From contig CAWJTN010000001.1 of assembly GCA_963845895.1 (NCBI GenBank), positions 124,001-188,000 of the forward strand: 64,000 nucleotides of DNA. The letters are read 5' to 3'. Position numbers and translations under genes: made by a program. The stretch comes from CAWJTN01 sp963845895 (GTDB lineage: Bacteria > Patescibacteriota > Microgenomatia > UBA1406 > GWC2-37-13). Within the stretch, counting starts at the first letter, position 1. Each line of letters starts with the position of its first letter. The notes under the pieces were generated by a model. That model saw nothing but the letters and a program-made list of their open reading frames with translations. It had not been told where the DNA came from and searched no databases. Below, one piece after another: positions 42,706-52,033 of this stretch.

Positions 42706-45172
42706 ATGATGAAATTGTCAAAACATGGTCAATCATTAGTTGAACTTCTTTTGGCAATCGGCTTGTCTGGAATTCTTTTACCTGCCTTACTGACAGGCCT
42801 AGTAACAACAAGACAGGGAAAACCTCAACAAGACCAGCGTATGCAGGCTACGGCTCTTTTAAGTACTACCGAAGAAGCCGTGAGGAGTATTAGAAACAGA
42901 GGTTGGGTAAATATAGTGCCCACTGGAACTTATCATCCAATTATATCCGGCACTCAATGGGTTTTAGCACCTTCACCTGCTCCAACAGATGCGAACGGCC
43001 TTTCAAACTCAATCACAATCTCAGATGTATATAGAAGTTCTGGGGCAATAGTCGTTTCACCAACACCTGGAACGCTTGACCCATCAACTAAAAAAGTTGA
43101 TTTTTCAGTGACATGGACTCAGCCTTATGCGTCTTCTATCCAATCAACCATGTATTTTACTCGTTACAGGGACAATTTGGCGTATATTCAAACCACTCAA
43201 AACGATTTTCTTACTCCAACCCCTGGCATTTCTCCTGCAATTTTAACCAATAATGCTGTTGTTAATAACTTCGGTGGTGAAGTTCAACTCGCTAATAACA
43301 ATAAAGCAAAATGGTGTTCGCCTGCCTTTTCTCCAGCAACAATAGATCTTCCTGATGGACCACCAGTAGCTGTTGCAGCAACAGCAAGCCTGTCACAACT
43401 TCTATTCCCAATGATGTGTTTGTAGCAACTTCGCCTTATTCAACCAATTAGGCAAAAATGGTTTATGTAACCGTAACCGCAAACACAGATCCTCCAATCC
43501 CTTCAGTTAAAGGAACATTTACTATGAACTCAAATGCCTATAGTTCGCCGTCTTATTTTCCAAGCGGAACAGGATTAGATAATACTTTTATAACCAATGA
43601 CATCAAATACTATAAAGCCCCGTCAGGTAAACTTTATGCTCTCTTAGCTACAAATAGATCCGATAAGGAAGTTTTAGTTATTCAGATAAATAATGGTGTA
43701 AGCGATGCTTGGCAAGATCCGATCAATCATATCTATAAATACTGGACATTTTTTAATACCCGTCAATATCAAGGAGATAATCGATCAACTCCTAATCAGG
43801 ATCAAGCGCCTTTCGGCTATGGGGCCGTATCATTAACTATATTTGGTACAAGAGGATATTTAGCATCAGGCGGTTATTTATACGTTTTTGATTTAAGCAA
43901 TATTGATAGTAAAACTCCTAGTAATGGTTTAGATATGGTAGGCTGTAGAATCCAATTGGACGGATATGATTGTCAACCGGGTTCACCTCCGGGATCAGCT
44001 GGACATGATGCAAAATATTCTGCCGGACAAACTGGAACATCGTGGGGAGATACTGCAAGACCAGCGCACGATAACTGTTCTGATGGCGGAAATATAGAGC
44101 TTTATGCCGATCATCAACTTTCTCCAGTAAAAGTTGGTTCAAACACTTACATCTATGTTGCTGTTGGGGCTGGCACTAATCCCGAATTAGATATTGTAAA
44201 TGCAACAAACGTTCCAACTGGAAGCTCCAATCCAAGAATCAGCAGCGACAGCTGCGGAGAAATTTCTGGAGGAAATAGTGGGTGGAAGATGGGAGGCTCT
44301 TTGGATTTTAACTCTCAGGGAAATACAGAAGAAGCAGCAAACTCTGTCTATGCTAAATCAGACGGAACTAGAGCTTATATGTCTTCAAACGGTGGAATAG
44401 ATGCAAATGGTGATAGTAAACCAGATAGCGATCAATTCTATGTTATCAATACAGCAAATAAAACCGCTCCAAAATTTTTGTCAGGCACTTCATCAACTGG
44501 CGCTCAAAGTGGATACTACAACGGAGATGCTACTAATATTCAACTTTTTCCCGACGAGCTCTGACTGTTTTAAATGGCCAAAGAGCTGTAATAGTCGGAC
44601 AGGATGGATATCCAAACGACTCAACAGAACCCAAGGAATATCAAGCCATTAAATTAGATAACGAAGCCACGCCAACTTACTGTGGTGGAGTAAATTTTTT
44701 ACCAGGATTTAATGATTTAACTTCAGTAACTGAAGCTGATTTTGATAACTTTGTTTACATGGTCGCCAATACTCAAGAAAAACAGTTAAAAATTATCCAA
44801 GGAGGACCTGATGGAAATTATGTTGATCAAGGAACTTATGAATCTTCTACGCTTGATGCTGGTTATACTACTACATTTAACCGATTCGTAGCCACTTCGA
44901 TAATACCTTCAGATCAACAGACTCTTCAACTCCAATTTGCAATTGCTGACGCAGTAAGTGGAAGTTGCAATGGGGCAAATTATGTGTTTACTGGTCCCGA
45001 CGGAAATACAAACACATATTATTCTCCTACAAGTGGAGCGATTTATCTTAGCTCAGGAGGCAACGGCTACGTCAATCCTGGTCGCTGTTTTAAATATAAA
45101 GTTTATATGAGCACTACAGATTATAATACTACCCCTGTGCTCCAAGATATTTCGGTTAACTATTCGCCCTAA
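42706..45172 (+). pseudogene. Long pilin-like surface protein broken by two shifts and one amber codon
   Basis: It starts with a prepilin-like segment (GQSLVELLLAIGLSGILLPALL) and continues as one long protein in three pieces: 42706 to about 43386, then to 44555, then to 45172. A missing base in GCAAGCC near 43386 leads into KPVTTSIPNDVFVATSPYSTN, then TAG (43449-43451), then AKMVYVTVTAN; another missing base near 44558 leads into LTVLNGQRAVIVGQDG. The middle part looks like a beta-propeller (repeated GYLYVFDLSN-like blades). The whole would be about 822 residues, a tip-adhesin-like minor pilin. Decay or assembly errors are both possible. Confidence 0.75.
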
Positions 45173-45175
45173 TTT

Positions 45176-45670
45176 ATGATTAATAAAAAAAAAGCTTACA
45201 CATTGGTTGAACTTCTAGTTTTCATGGGAATATTTTCTGTTTTTCTAGTAGTTTTGACTAATATATTAACCTCTGTTTTAGATGTTAGACAAGAGTCTGA
45301 AAGTACGTCATCTGTGCAACAAGACGGCAATTTTCTTCTGAATAGATTCTCCTATGATATCTCGAGAGCCAACGCCATCATTACTCCATCTGCAATCGGA
45401 TCGACCACCCAATCTTTAAATATTACTGTTAATGGCCAAAGTTATGTTTATGCTCTCAATAGTAACAATCTCCAACTAACCGCCAATGGTGTTTCTGATA
45501 ATTTAAATAGTGTAAGTACCAGTATTTCTAATCTTAGTTTTACCCGCATCGGTAACTCTCCGGGAGATAATAAAGATACAATACAAGTTGCTTTTACAGT
45601 CACAAGCAATATAAAAAAAACCAGCGGTCTTGAAACGAAAAGTTTTCAAACAACTGTTGGATTACGATGA
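45176..45670 (+). CDS. Type IV pseudopilin (PilW-like)
   Basis: The leader KKKAYTLVELLVFMGIFSVFLVVLTNIL is a prepilin signal with Ala at the position of the usual Gly. The rest (about 135 residues) is a beta-rich minor pilin domain with QDGNFLLNRFSYDISRA, a PilW/GspJ-like segment. It starts 3 nt after the broken pilin-like gene and overlaps the next by 4 nt. Confidence 0.8.
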   Translation: MINKKKAYTLVELLVFMGIFSVFLVVLTNILTSVLDVRQESESTSSVQQDGNFLLNRFSYDISRANAIITPSAIGSTTQSLNITVNGQSYVYALNSNNLQLTANGVSDNLNSVSTSISNLSFTRIGNSPGDNKDTIQVAFTVTSNIKKTSGLETKSFQTTVGLR

Positions 45671-46032
45671 AAAAAGGACAAGCTCTGTTAATGTTACTTG
45701 TTTTCATGATTGTAGCAATAACCGTTACCACGGCCTCTACTACACTGGTTATCGTTGATTCAACAAATACACAAAAAAAACAAGGAGGTGAGGTTGCGTT
45801 ACAAGCAGCCGAGAGCGGAGCTGAAGAGGGATTAATACGTCTGCTGCGAAATCCAACTTATACAGGAGAAACATTAAATATGTCACAAGGAACGGTAACC
45901 ATCGTGATAACAAATAACAATCCTACATATACTGTGACTTCAACAGGAACAAGTGGAAATTTTACCCGTAAAATTCAAGTTGTGGTGAACTATACTGTAA
46001 CTATGACTATAACTTCATGGCAAGAAATTTAA
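45667..46032 (+). CDS. PilX-like minor pilin
   Basis: GQALLMLLVFMIVAITVTTAS is an N-terminal membrane helix after a very short basic leader; AAESGAEEGLIRLLRNPTY is typical of PilX/GspK-like minor pilins. At 121 residues the globular part is small. It is translationally coupled to the PilW-like gene and is followed 1 bp later by the PilM-like gene. Confidence 0.72.
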   Translation: MKKGQALLMLLVFMIVAITVTTASTTLVIVDSTNTQKKQGGEVALQAAESGAEEGLIRLLRNPTYTGETLNMSQGTVTIVITNNNPTYTVTSTGTSGNFTRKIQVVVNYTVTMTITSWQEI

Positions 46033-46033
46033 T

Positions 46034-46897
46034 ATGGCAACTAATACTAAAAAAAAAGGAGTTATTTTTATAGAAAAAAATGCATTCTATTATTTTGATG
46101 AGACGCGGACAAATGTTCTACAGTATGCTTTTCCTCCTAATCTGGTTCAGGATCTAGAAATTTTTGATAAGGAAGCCCTTGAAACACAAATTAAAACTTT
46201 TATCGATACAAATAAAATCTTTCCAGCAAACCTGATGCTCGTTATTTCCGATAGTATCATTTTTGAGAAGATGGTCCCTCTCACCGATAATTCAAAAAAA
46301 GACCAGGAAGTTCAGAATTTTTTGGAAAATATTCCTTTCGAGAATATAATTTACAAAGTATACGATCAGGATAAAGGTTACAAAATCATTGCTTTTAATA
46401 AAGAAATCTTCACCTCTCTGAAGTCAGCCTTTGAAACTCCCGGCTTTACAGTTTCAGGTGTTATACCAAACTTCATTCTCGGAAATATGGGGTCTTCGGG
46501 GACTCTTCAAATAAATACAGTAAAGTTTGTATTAAGCAAGTTTGACATGCTCCAAAAAGAAAGTCTTGTAATTGAACCTGTCAAACCAAATATCTTAGAT
46601 ACGGATATCTTGAACTTAAAAGCTAACGAAAATAATGAGACAGAAGAAGAACAGTTCACAACCACTCGACCGCCGGTTAAAAAGAACTCAACTCTACCAT
46701 ATCTGTCAGCAGTCTTTTTTGTTTTATTTATCGTTTTAGGAATAGTTATATATATGCAGTTTCAACAAAATAAAAAACCAAGTCCTGTCCCCTCAACGAT
46801 AGTTGCCCCTTCTCTCGCTCCTTCTCCTTCGCCAACTATTGAGATTGAACCAACAACAACCAGCACTCCATCCGCCACACCTACTAAATCAAAATAA
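46034..46897 (+). CDS. PilM-like protein with a C-terminal membrane helix
   Basis: The first 200 residues form an actin-like-looking alpha/beta domain (KGVIFIEKNAFYYFDE, LMLVISDSIIFEKMVPL, VQNFLENIPFENIIYKVY) as in PilM. Unusually, a membrane helix (about 224-243) and a Pro/Thr/Ser tail follow, so it may combine PilM- and PilN-like features. ATP-binding motifs are not clear. It would sit at the cytoplasmic side and recruit alignment proteins. Confidence 0.62.
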   Translation: MATNTKKKGVIFIEKNAFYYFDETRTNVLQYAFPPNLVQDLEIFDKEALETQIKTFIDTNKIFPANLMLVISDSIIFEKMVPLTDNSKKDQEVQNFLENIPFENIIYKVYDQDKGYKIIAFNKEIFTSLKSAFETPGFTVSGVIPNFILGNMGSSGTLQINTVKFVLSKFDMLQKESLVIEPVKPNILDTDILNLKANENNETEEEQFTTTRPPVKKNSTLPYLSAVFFVLFIVLGIVIYMQFQQNKKPSPVPSTIVAPSLAPSPSPTIEIEPTTTSTPSATPTKSK

Positions 46898-46911
46898 TAT
46901 CAAACTACCTC

Positions 46912-46938
46912 TTGACAACGATTTCAATTATGTATAGT
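46912..46938 (+). promoter_or_regulatory. Promoter of the main pilin gene
   Basis: TTGACA (46912-46917), 15-bp spacer, TATAGT (46933-46938). The perfect -35 box is the best in the window and fits a highly expressed pilin. The spacer is short. Confidence 0.6.
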
Positions 46939-46988
46939 CTAAAATTATGCCTTAAAAGTTGAAATATCGGGGGGTGAATAAAGATTAT

Positions 46989-47459
46989 ATGAAAAAAAAT
47001 ACATTAAAGGGTTTCACACTTATAGAGTTGTTAGTCGTTATAGGTATTTTGGCGATCCTTTTAGCGATCACATTGATAGCTATCAATCCAGCCAGACAGT
47101 TTGCTCAATCAAATAATACTAAGAGAAGTAGCGATGTAAATGCCATATTAAATGCCATCAATCAATACATGGCAGATTATAAAGGAGTTTTGCCTCCTGG
47201 CATAAATACTACAGCCTCGATTATAAGTTCAGCCAATGGATTTGGTGCACTTTGCACAGCATTGGTACCAACTTATATAGCTGCTCTTCCTGTTGACCCA
47301 ACGGTAAACACTGGAACACCAGTACAGGCAACCGATTGCGCCTCAACGACCGCATGGAGTACGAATTATCGGGTCGTTCAACTTGCCGGAGGAGGAAACA
47401 GAATCACGGTAGATGCCCCGGGTGCAGAACTTGGAGCAACGATTCAAGTAACTCGATAA
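46989..47459 (+). CDS. Type IV pilin, probable major subunit
   Basis: A classic prepilin: KKNTLKGFTLIELLVVIGIL with Gly/Phe cleavage site and Glu at position 5 of the mature protein, then a small domain with a cysteine pair (ALCTAL ... ATDCAST) and a GGNRITVDAPGAELGA end. I chose the ATG at 46989 because a GGGGGGTG ribosome-binding site lies about 12 nt upstream; the longer frame from 46959 would contain that site. It has its own promoter and an intrinsic terminator, consistent with strong expression. Confidence 0.9.
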   Translation: MKKNTLKGFTLIELLVVIGILAILLAITLIAINPARQFAQSNNTKRSSDVNAILNAINQYMADYKGVLPPGINTTASIISSANGFGALCTALVPTYIAALPVDPTVNTGTPVQATDCASTTAWSTNYRVVQLAGGGNRITVDAPGAELGATIQVTR

Positions 47460-47480
47460 GTCAGGTTAAGTTAATAAAAA

Positions 47481-47507
47481 ATCCCGCCGATAGGCGGGAT
47501 TTTTTTT
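47481..47507 (+). terminator. Intrinsic terminator after the pilin gene
   Basis: ATCCCGCC (47481-47488), GATA loop, GGCGGGAT (47493-47500), then a run of T to 47507. The stem is perfect, with A-tract before and T-tract after. It is the clearest terminator in the window. Confidence 0.95.
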
Positions 47508-47521
47508 ATATAATCGTTTGA

Positions 47522-48559
47522 ATGAATTATCCTCGAGTAGCAATAGTTATTTTAAATTATAATGGTTTAGAAGATACTACCAAATGTCTCCATTCTCTAC
47601 TGCAAACCAAATACCCGAATTTTATTATTAGAGTAGCAGACAATGGTTCAAAAAAAAATGAGGCAAAAATCCTTTCTTTAAAATTTAGAGATAAGCGCAT
47701 ACGATTCTTCCGTTTTACCAAAAATCTTGGCTTCACAGGAGGAAATAATAAGATAATAAGAAAACTTAAAGATAGATATATCGCTCTACTCAATAATGAT
47801 ATTGAAGTTGCCCCAAATTGGCTGTCTCCTTTAATCGAAATGTTAGAGAAAGACAAATCTATAGCAGTTATTCAACCGAAAATTTTATGGAGCAAAAATA
47901 AAAAATACTTCGATTACGCAGGGGCAGGTGGCGGATATATTGATTTTTTGGGTTATCCTTTCACACGAGGCAGAATTTTTGAAACACAAGAAATAGATCG
48001 CGGGCAATATGATTCGGCTACCGAGATTTTCTGGACCAGTGGCGCTGCAATGATAACAAGACGAGATATATTCAAAAAAGTCGGATATTTCGATGAAAGA
48101 TTTTTCAATTATATGGAGGAAATCGATTTTTGTTTTCGGGCTCATCAGGCAGGTTACAAAATTGTATGTGAACCTAGATCTGTCGTCTTTCATAAAGTAG
48201 CCGGAACAGCATCGCGGGATATGTTTCAAAAAAGATACCTGGAACACCGAAATAATCTGCTTCTCATTTTAAAAAACTTTCCCTCGGATAGAATTATATT
48301 CGTCTTGCCTGGAAGATTAGTGTTTGAATATATAAGCATATTCTATTATCTTTATCGAAGACAGTTTGTATTTGCTTTAGCTGTTTTTAAAAGTCAGTTA
48401 TCTTTTGCGTTTCTTTTTATACCTACATTACTTACACGGATTCACAAACGTACTATCTCAAATAAAAAATTGATACATCTTTTGTATTCTCGAAGTATTG
48501 TGGTGGACTACTTTTTTTTAAAGAAAAAAAAATATTCACAATTACAATTTAAGACTTAA
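47522..48559 (+). CDS. GT2 glycosyltransferase (rhamnosyl-type)
   Basis: The GT-A start VAIVILNYNGLEDTTKCLHSLL, then NLGFTGGNNKIIR, YIALLNNDIEVAPNWLSPLI with the metal-binding DxD-like NDI, and FWTSGAAMITRRDIFKKVGYFDERFFNYMEEIDFCFRAHQ match rhamnosyltransferase-like family 2 enzymes. A C-terminal amphipathic region (about 255-330) likely holds it at the membrane. It starts within 15 nt after the pilin terminator and converges with the DUF2723 gene. Confidence 0.92.
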   Translation: MNYPRVAIVILNYNGLEDTTKCLHSLLQTKYPNFIIRVADNGSKKNEAKILSLKFRDKRIRFFRFTKNLGFTGGNNKIIRKLKDRYIALLNNDIEVAPNWLSPLIEMLEKDKSIAVIQPKILWSKNKKYFDYAGAGGGYIDFLGYPFTRGRIFETQEIDRGQYDSATEIFWTSGAAMITRRDIFKKVGYFDERFFNYMEEIDFCFRAHQAGYKIVCEPRSVVFHKVAGTASRDMFQKRYLEHRNNLLLILKNFPSDRIIFVLPGRLVFEYISIFYYLYRRQFVFALAVFKSQLSFAFLFIPTLLTRIHKRTISNKKLIHLLYSRSIVVDYFFLKKKKYSQLQFKT

Positions 48560-48560
48560 T

Positions 48561-50651
48561 TTATTTGTGTTGTACTGGTAGTTGAGATTCTATATTAACT
48601 CCAAACTTTGATTTAAATTCTTTTTTCAGCTGGATTATTTTTATTTGATTAACACCGCACTCTTTGTAAAGAATATAGAGATTCTTATAAAACTGATCAA
48701 ATATTGGAGCAATAACTATCGCGGTGTTTAAATTTTCTACAGAATTTTTGCAGTCTTTATATGCTCTGAATTGTGCTGAAGCCAAACCAGCATAAGCAAG
48801 AGAAAACGTGTCATCTATCCAAAGCGCTCTTCGGTAATATTGTTCTGCAGTAGATGGATCATTGTAATGATAATTGACAAAATCTCCTATAAAGACTAAA
48901 GCTTTTGAATATAAAGTTGGTATTTCAGGAGCTATGAAGTTCTGATCAGATACACTGAGAGTTTCCCGTCTTTGTACTTTAATGTTCTTCCAAATAGCTT
49001 CAACTTCTGCAAGATACTCTTTTTCACTTTTAAGATCTTTTTCATCAACTACTTCATAGACTAATCCTTTGGGCACCAAAACTGTGCCTTTTGGTCTTTG
49101 ATTAAAAAGATACGTACTAAACATACGTCTTCTTTTTCTTAAGTTTAGGAAAGTTTTTTCAACAATTTCATTTAAAGAAATTTTGGGATTCTTTTTATAA
49201 AGTTTATTTAATTCAGCATCAAGAAAAATATTCCTCCCCACCCCAGGTGGGTTAATTATATTAATATCCTGTCTTTCCTTAAGGACATAGTACGCATACC
49301 AAGTATTGAAAGTACTTGTATCTCCGGATAAAAAAACTACAGCTCTTTTAGGAAGTGATGCAAGAATGCTTGCCGCCAACGTATCTCCAATTTTTGTTTT
49401 GGACAAGTCAGTTCGAGGAAAATTATATTGAATCATTAAAATAGGAATTAAAAGAAAATACGAAAGCAAAATGTAGCTATATATTTTTTGAGAAAATTTT
49501 GTATCTAGGAACCGTTTGATTGCCAAAAACCCGTAGGGAATGAAAAATGCAAGAATGACAAACGAAAAAACATAAAACCGTTCAATAATCCCCCATGCTA
49601 CTCCTGTTGTACTTGTATTGGCAGCATAGAAAACAAAAAAAGGACCTGTAAAAAAATAAGCAATTAACAACGAAAAAAAAATTACTTTATTTTTCAAAAT
49701 TAACCATAAAGCTCCAATAAAAAAGAGAAAAATAATCTGATATGAGTAAGACATAATAAGGGTTTTAAAATAATCTTCGACGTTGATTATCTTTATTGAC
49801 ATGGGAACTCTATTGATAACGTTTGGAAGAGTGCCGTAGTCTTTTCTTAATATTAACCAAACCAAATTTTTCAAATTAGTCGCGCTATCCCAACTGATAG
49901 GAGGATTGTGAGAAGCTGCAATCGGTACGTAGAGATATACAGAAAAACCTACAATAAGTAGAAAAATTAATACAATTATTCGTTTCCACGCAATATTATT
50001 TCGAACGATACGAGAAATCTCACTAAGTATTTGCTTAAGTTTATGTGGTTTTCTCGTAATAATGCTCCACGAAATAACAGGATTATGACGAAAAAAAATA
50101 TATGAAAAGCGACTTAAAACTAGAATTGCTACAGAAGGGAAAAGAAATATAACTGTCTGGTGATGAGTAAGTGATAATCCCGAAAAAAAAGCTAATAAAT
50201 ATACATATTTCATTTTTTTTTCTTCATAAAAAAGAATGCCCAAATACAGAATAATAACGGCAAAGAAATTGTTGAGGGCAAAAACTTCTGGAATCTCTGC
50301 GTTGAGCCAGAAAAGATAGGAAAAAGCTAAAATTGAAGTGCTTAGTAATCCTAAAAAAACACTCTTGGTCACTCGCAGACAAAATTTATAAAACAAAATA
50401 AGTGCTGCGAGAGATGAAAATACCGAAATCAATCCTACGCGAGAAATAACGGGTAACGGTATTGGAAGATGTGAAAGAATAAAGCCAAGTAACGTAAACA
50501 GAGGATAACCAGGAGGATGGGGCACTCCTCCAATATAAGCTGCCGTCACTAAATCGCCTATATCTCCGCTATAAACATCGCGAGTTAAGTTATGAAAATA
50601 TAGTAAAGTAACTGAAAAGAAAAAAACAAAAACTAATATTCTTTTAAACAT
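48561..50651 (-). CDS. DUF2723 membrane protein with C-terminal TPR
   Basis: About ten membrane helices follow the DUF2723 start FHNLTRDVYSGDIGDLVTAAYIGGVPHPPGYPLF; this family is related to GT-C/PMT glycosyltransferases that use polyprenyl-linked sugars. The acidic pair (SGDIGD) in the first outer loop is the expected catalytic site. The C-terminal 100 residues have TPR-like helices (YYRRALWIDDTFSLAYAGLAS). It may glycosylate exported proteins such as pilins (inference). Confidence 0.85.
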   Translation of the reverse strand: MFKRILVFVFFFSVTLLYFHNLTRDVYSGDIGDLVTAAYIGGVPHPPGYPLFTLLGFILSHLPIPLPVISRVGLISVFSSLAALILFYKFCLRVTKSVFLGLLSTSILAFSYLFWLNAEIPEVFALNNFFAVIILYLGILFYEEKKMKYVYLLAFFSGLSLTHHQTVIFLFPSVAILVLSRFSYIFFRHNPVISWSIITRKPHKLKQILSEISRIVRNNIAWKRIIVLIFLLIVGFSVYLYVPIAASHNPPISWDSATNLKNLVWLILRKDYGTLPNVINRVPMSIKIINVEDYFKTLIMSYSYQIIFLFFIGALWLILKNKVIFFSLLIAYFFTGPFFVFYAANTSTTGVAWGIIERFYVFSFVILAFFIPYGFLAIKRFLDTKFSQKIYSYILLSYFLLIPILMIQYNFPRTDLSKTKIGDTLAASILASLPKRAVVFLSGDTSTFNTWYAYYVLKERQDINIINPPGVGRNIFLDAELNKLYKKNPKISLNEIVEKTFLNLRKRRRMFSTYLFNQRPKGTVLVPKGLVYEVVDEKDLKSEKEYLAEVEAIWKNIKVQRRETLSVSDQNFIAPEIPTLYSKALVFIGDFVNYHYNDPSTAEQYYRRALWIDDTFSLAYAGLASAQFRAYKDCKNSVENLNTAIVIAPIFDQFYKNLYILYKECGVNQIKIIQLKKEFKSKFGVNIESQLPVQHK

Positions 50652-50684
50652 TCCATGATTTTAACATGAAAATAAGCCAAATTC

Positions 50685-50713
50685 TTGACTTTGCTCTCCA
50701 CTGTTGATACTAT
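50685..50713 (+). promoter_or_regulatory. Promoter before the second response regulator
   Basis: TTGACT (50685-50690), 17-bp spacer, TACTAT (50708-50713); the ATG is at 50726, leaving a leader of only a few bases. Divergent from the DUF2723 gene. Confidence 0.55.
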
Positions 50714-50725
50714 TAATTTAATATT

Positions 50726-51094
50726 ATGGATCCTAAAAGAATCTTATTAGTCGAGGATGACCTTCTACTTCAAAAGCTCTATTTAGACCTTCTAAATGGG
50801 GAAAAATTTAACGTGGATCTCGCAACGGATGGCGAAGAAGCTTACGAAAAAATGAAGCAAGGAGGTTTTGATCTTGTACTTTTAGATATCATGCTGCCTA
50901 AAATGAGTGGAACAGATGTTATGAAAAAACTTCAAACTGAACATCCAATAAATCCAAATAAAAAAATTATTTTTTTGACAAATCTTGATAAAGGTAAAAA
51001 CATTGATGATGCTAAACAAATGGGAAACGAATATTTGGTTAAAAGTGATCTTACTCCGGATCAATTTATCAATAAAGTTAAGTCCTTCCTTTAA
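50726..51094 (+). CDS. CheY-like response regulator
   Basis: A lone receiver domain of 122 residues: LLVEDDLLL, phospho-acceptor in LVLLDIMLPKMSG (about D52), IIFLTNL with Thr switch, and the Lys of YLVKSDLTP. No output domain. Six bp after it starts the arginine decarboxylase gene. A histidine kinase 3 kb away could be its partner. Confidence 0.9.
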   Translation: MDPKRILLVEDDLLLQKLYLDLLNGEKFNVDLATDGEEAYEKMKQGGFDLVLLDIMLPKMSGTDVMKKLQTEHPINPNKKIIFLTNLDKGKNIDDAKQMGNEYLVKSDLTPDQFINKVKSFL

Positions 51095-51100
51095 GTAAGT

Positions 51101-51592
51101 ATGCTTATATATGTAACTTCAGGTATTGGAATAGGAAAAACTACACTTTCTGCATTTGACTCTGCTCTAAAAAATGCTGGAGTAAACAATTTTAACCTTA
51201 TTTATATTTCATCAATAATCCCCGTCAACGCTAAAGTAAAAACACACAAATTCAAAGCAAAACCTGAAACTTACGGGGATCGTCTTTATGTAGTAAGAGC
51301 CGAAATTAGAAGTCGTGAATCGGAAAAATTTATAGGTGCAGCATTAGGATGGTATCAAATGGTTGATGGTAAAGGAGTGTTTGTTGAGCATGAAGCAATT
51401 GGTGAAACCGAAGAAGCCGTTAGATCCAATTTAAACCTAGAGGTACAAAATTCTCTTATAGATTTATGTAGAGTAAGAAAATTTCCATTAAATAGGAAAA
51501 AATTCAAAATGAAGATGAGTATAGTAAAGGTCGGCGAACACGCCGCCTCAACACTTGTCTTAGCAGTATATAAATCAGAAAAGTGGTACTAA
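51101..51592 (+). CDS. pdaD: Pyruvoyl-dependent arginine decarboxylase
   Basis: The 163-residue protein has the self-cleavage site of the family in NLIYISSIIPVNAK (cleavage between S37 and S38, giving the pyruvoyl group), plus IGAALGWYQ and the conserved acidic EHEAIGETEEAV segment. The enzyme turns arginine into agmatine, the first step of one polyamine route. It is typical of archaea and some bacteria. The next gene encodes a small DMT transporter (4 bp later), which could move the product or a related amine. Confidence 0.9.
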   Translation: MLIYVTSGIGIGKTTLSAFDSALKNAGVNNFNLIYISSIIPVNAKVKTHKFKAKPETYGDRLYVVRAEIRSRESEKFIGAALGWYQMVDGKGVFVEHEAIGETEEAVRSNLNLEVQNSLIDLCRVRKFPLNRKKFKMKMSIVKVGEHAASTLVLAVYKSEKWY

Positions 51593-51596
51593 ATAT

Positions 51597-52031
51597 ATGA
51601 TTAATCTATCTTTGCTTTTTGCAATTCTAACGGGAATATCTGCAGCTTCCTATGCAATATTTCAAAAATTAGGTTCCACCAATATTAACGCTGCCTTGGG
51701 TGCAATGGTGGTAAGTAGTGTTGCATTCACAGTAAATTTTATTGTTTTAATGTTTATGAAGTTAAGTGGCCAAAAAATTATTTTTACAACCAAGGGGTTG
51801 ATGATTTTAATCTTGGTAGGAATAGCGGCAGCTGGCATTGATCTTTTTGGACTTTTGGCTTTTTCCAAAGGCTTGAAACTTTCATCTTCGTTTATCATAA
51901 CCGGCGTGCAAGCTTCGTTAATCATTTTAATAGGTTTTCTGATTTTGAAAGAATCGTTTAGTCTAGGAAGATTGATCGGTATTGGGTTAGTGATACTGGG
52001 AATTATAATATTGCAAAAGTATGGAGTTTGA
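51597..52031 (+). CDS. Half-size EamA/DMT-family transporter
   Basis: One EamA unit of 144 residues with five membrane helices: LFAILTGISAASYAIFQKLG, LGLKLSSSFIITGVQASLIIL-like end and ILKESFSLGRLIGIGLVILG. Full-length DMT transporters have two such units, so this probably works as a dimer. Substrate is unknown; it follows pdaD directly. Converges with the DUF2156 gene (2 bp between stops). Confidence 0.82.
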   Translation: MINLSLLFAILTGISAASYAIFQKLGSTNINAALGAMVVSSVAFTVNFIVLMFMKLSGQKIIFTTKGLMILILVGIAAAGIDLFGLLAFSKGLKLSSSFIITGVQASLIILIGFLILKESFSLGRLIGIGLVILGIIILQKYGV

Positions 52032-52033
52032 AG

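Noticed and set aside
43449..43451. Recoded TAG (alternative genetic code)
   Set aside because: The amber codon is in a gene with two frameshifts. Recoding known in CPR groups concerns TGA, and TAG serves as a normal stop here, for example for rpmJ.
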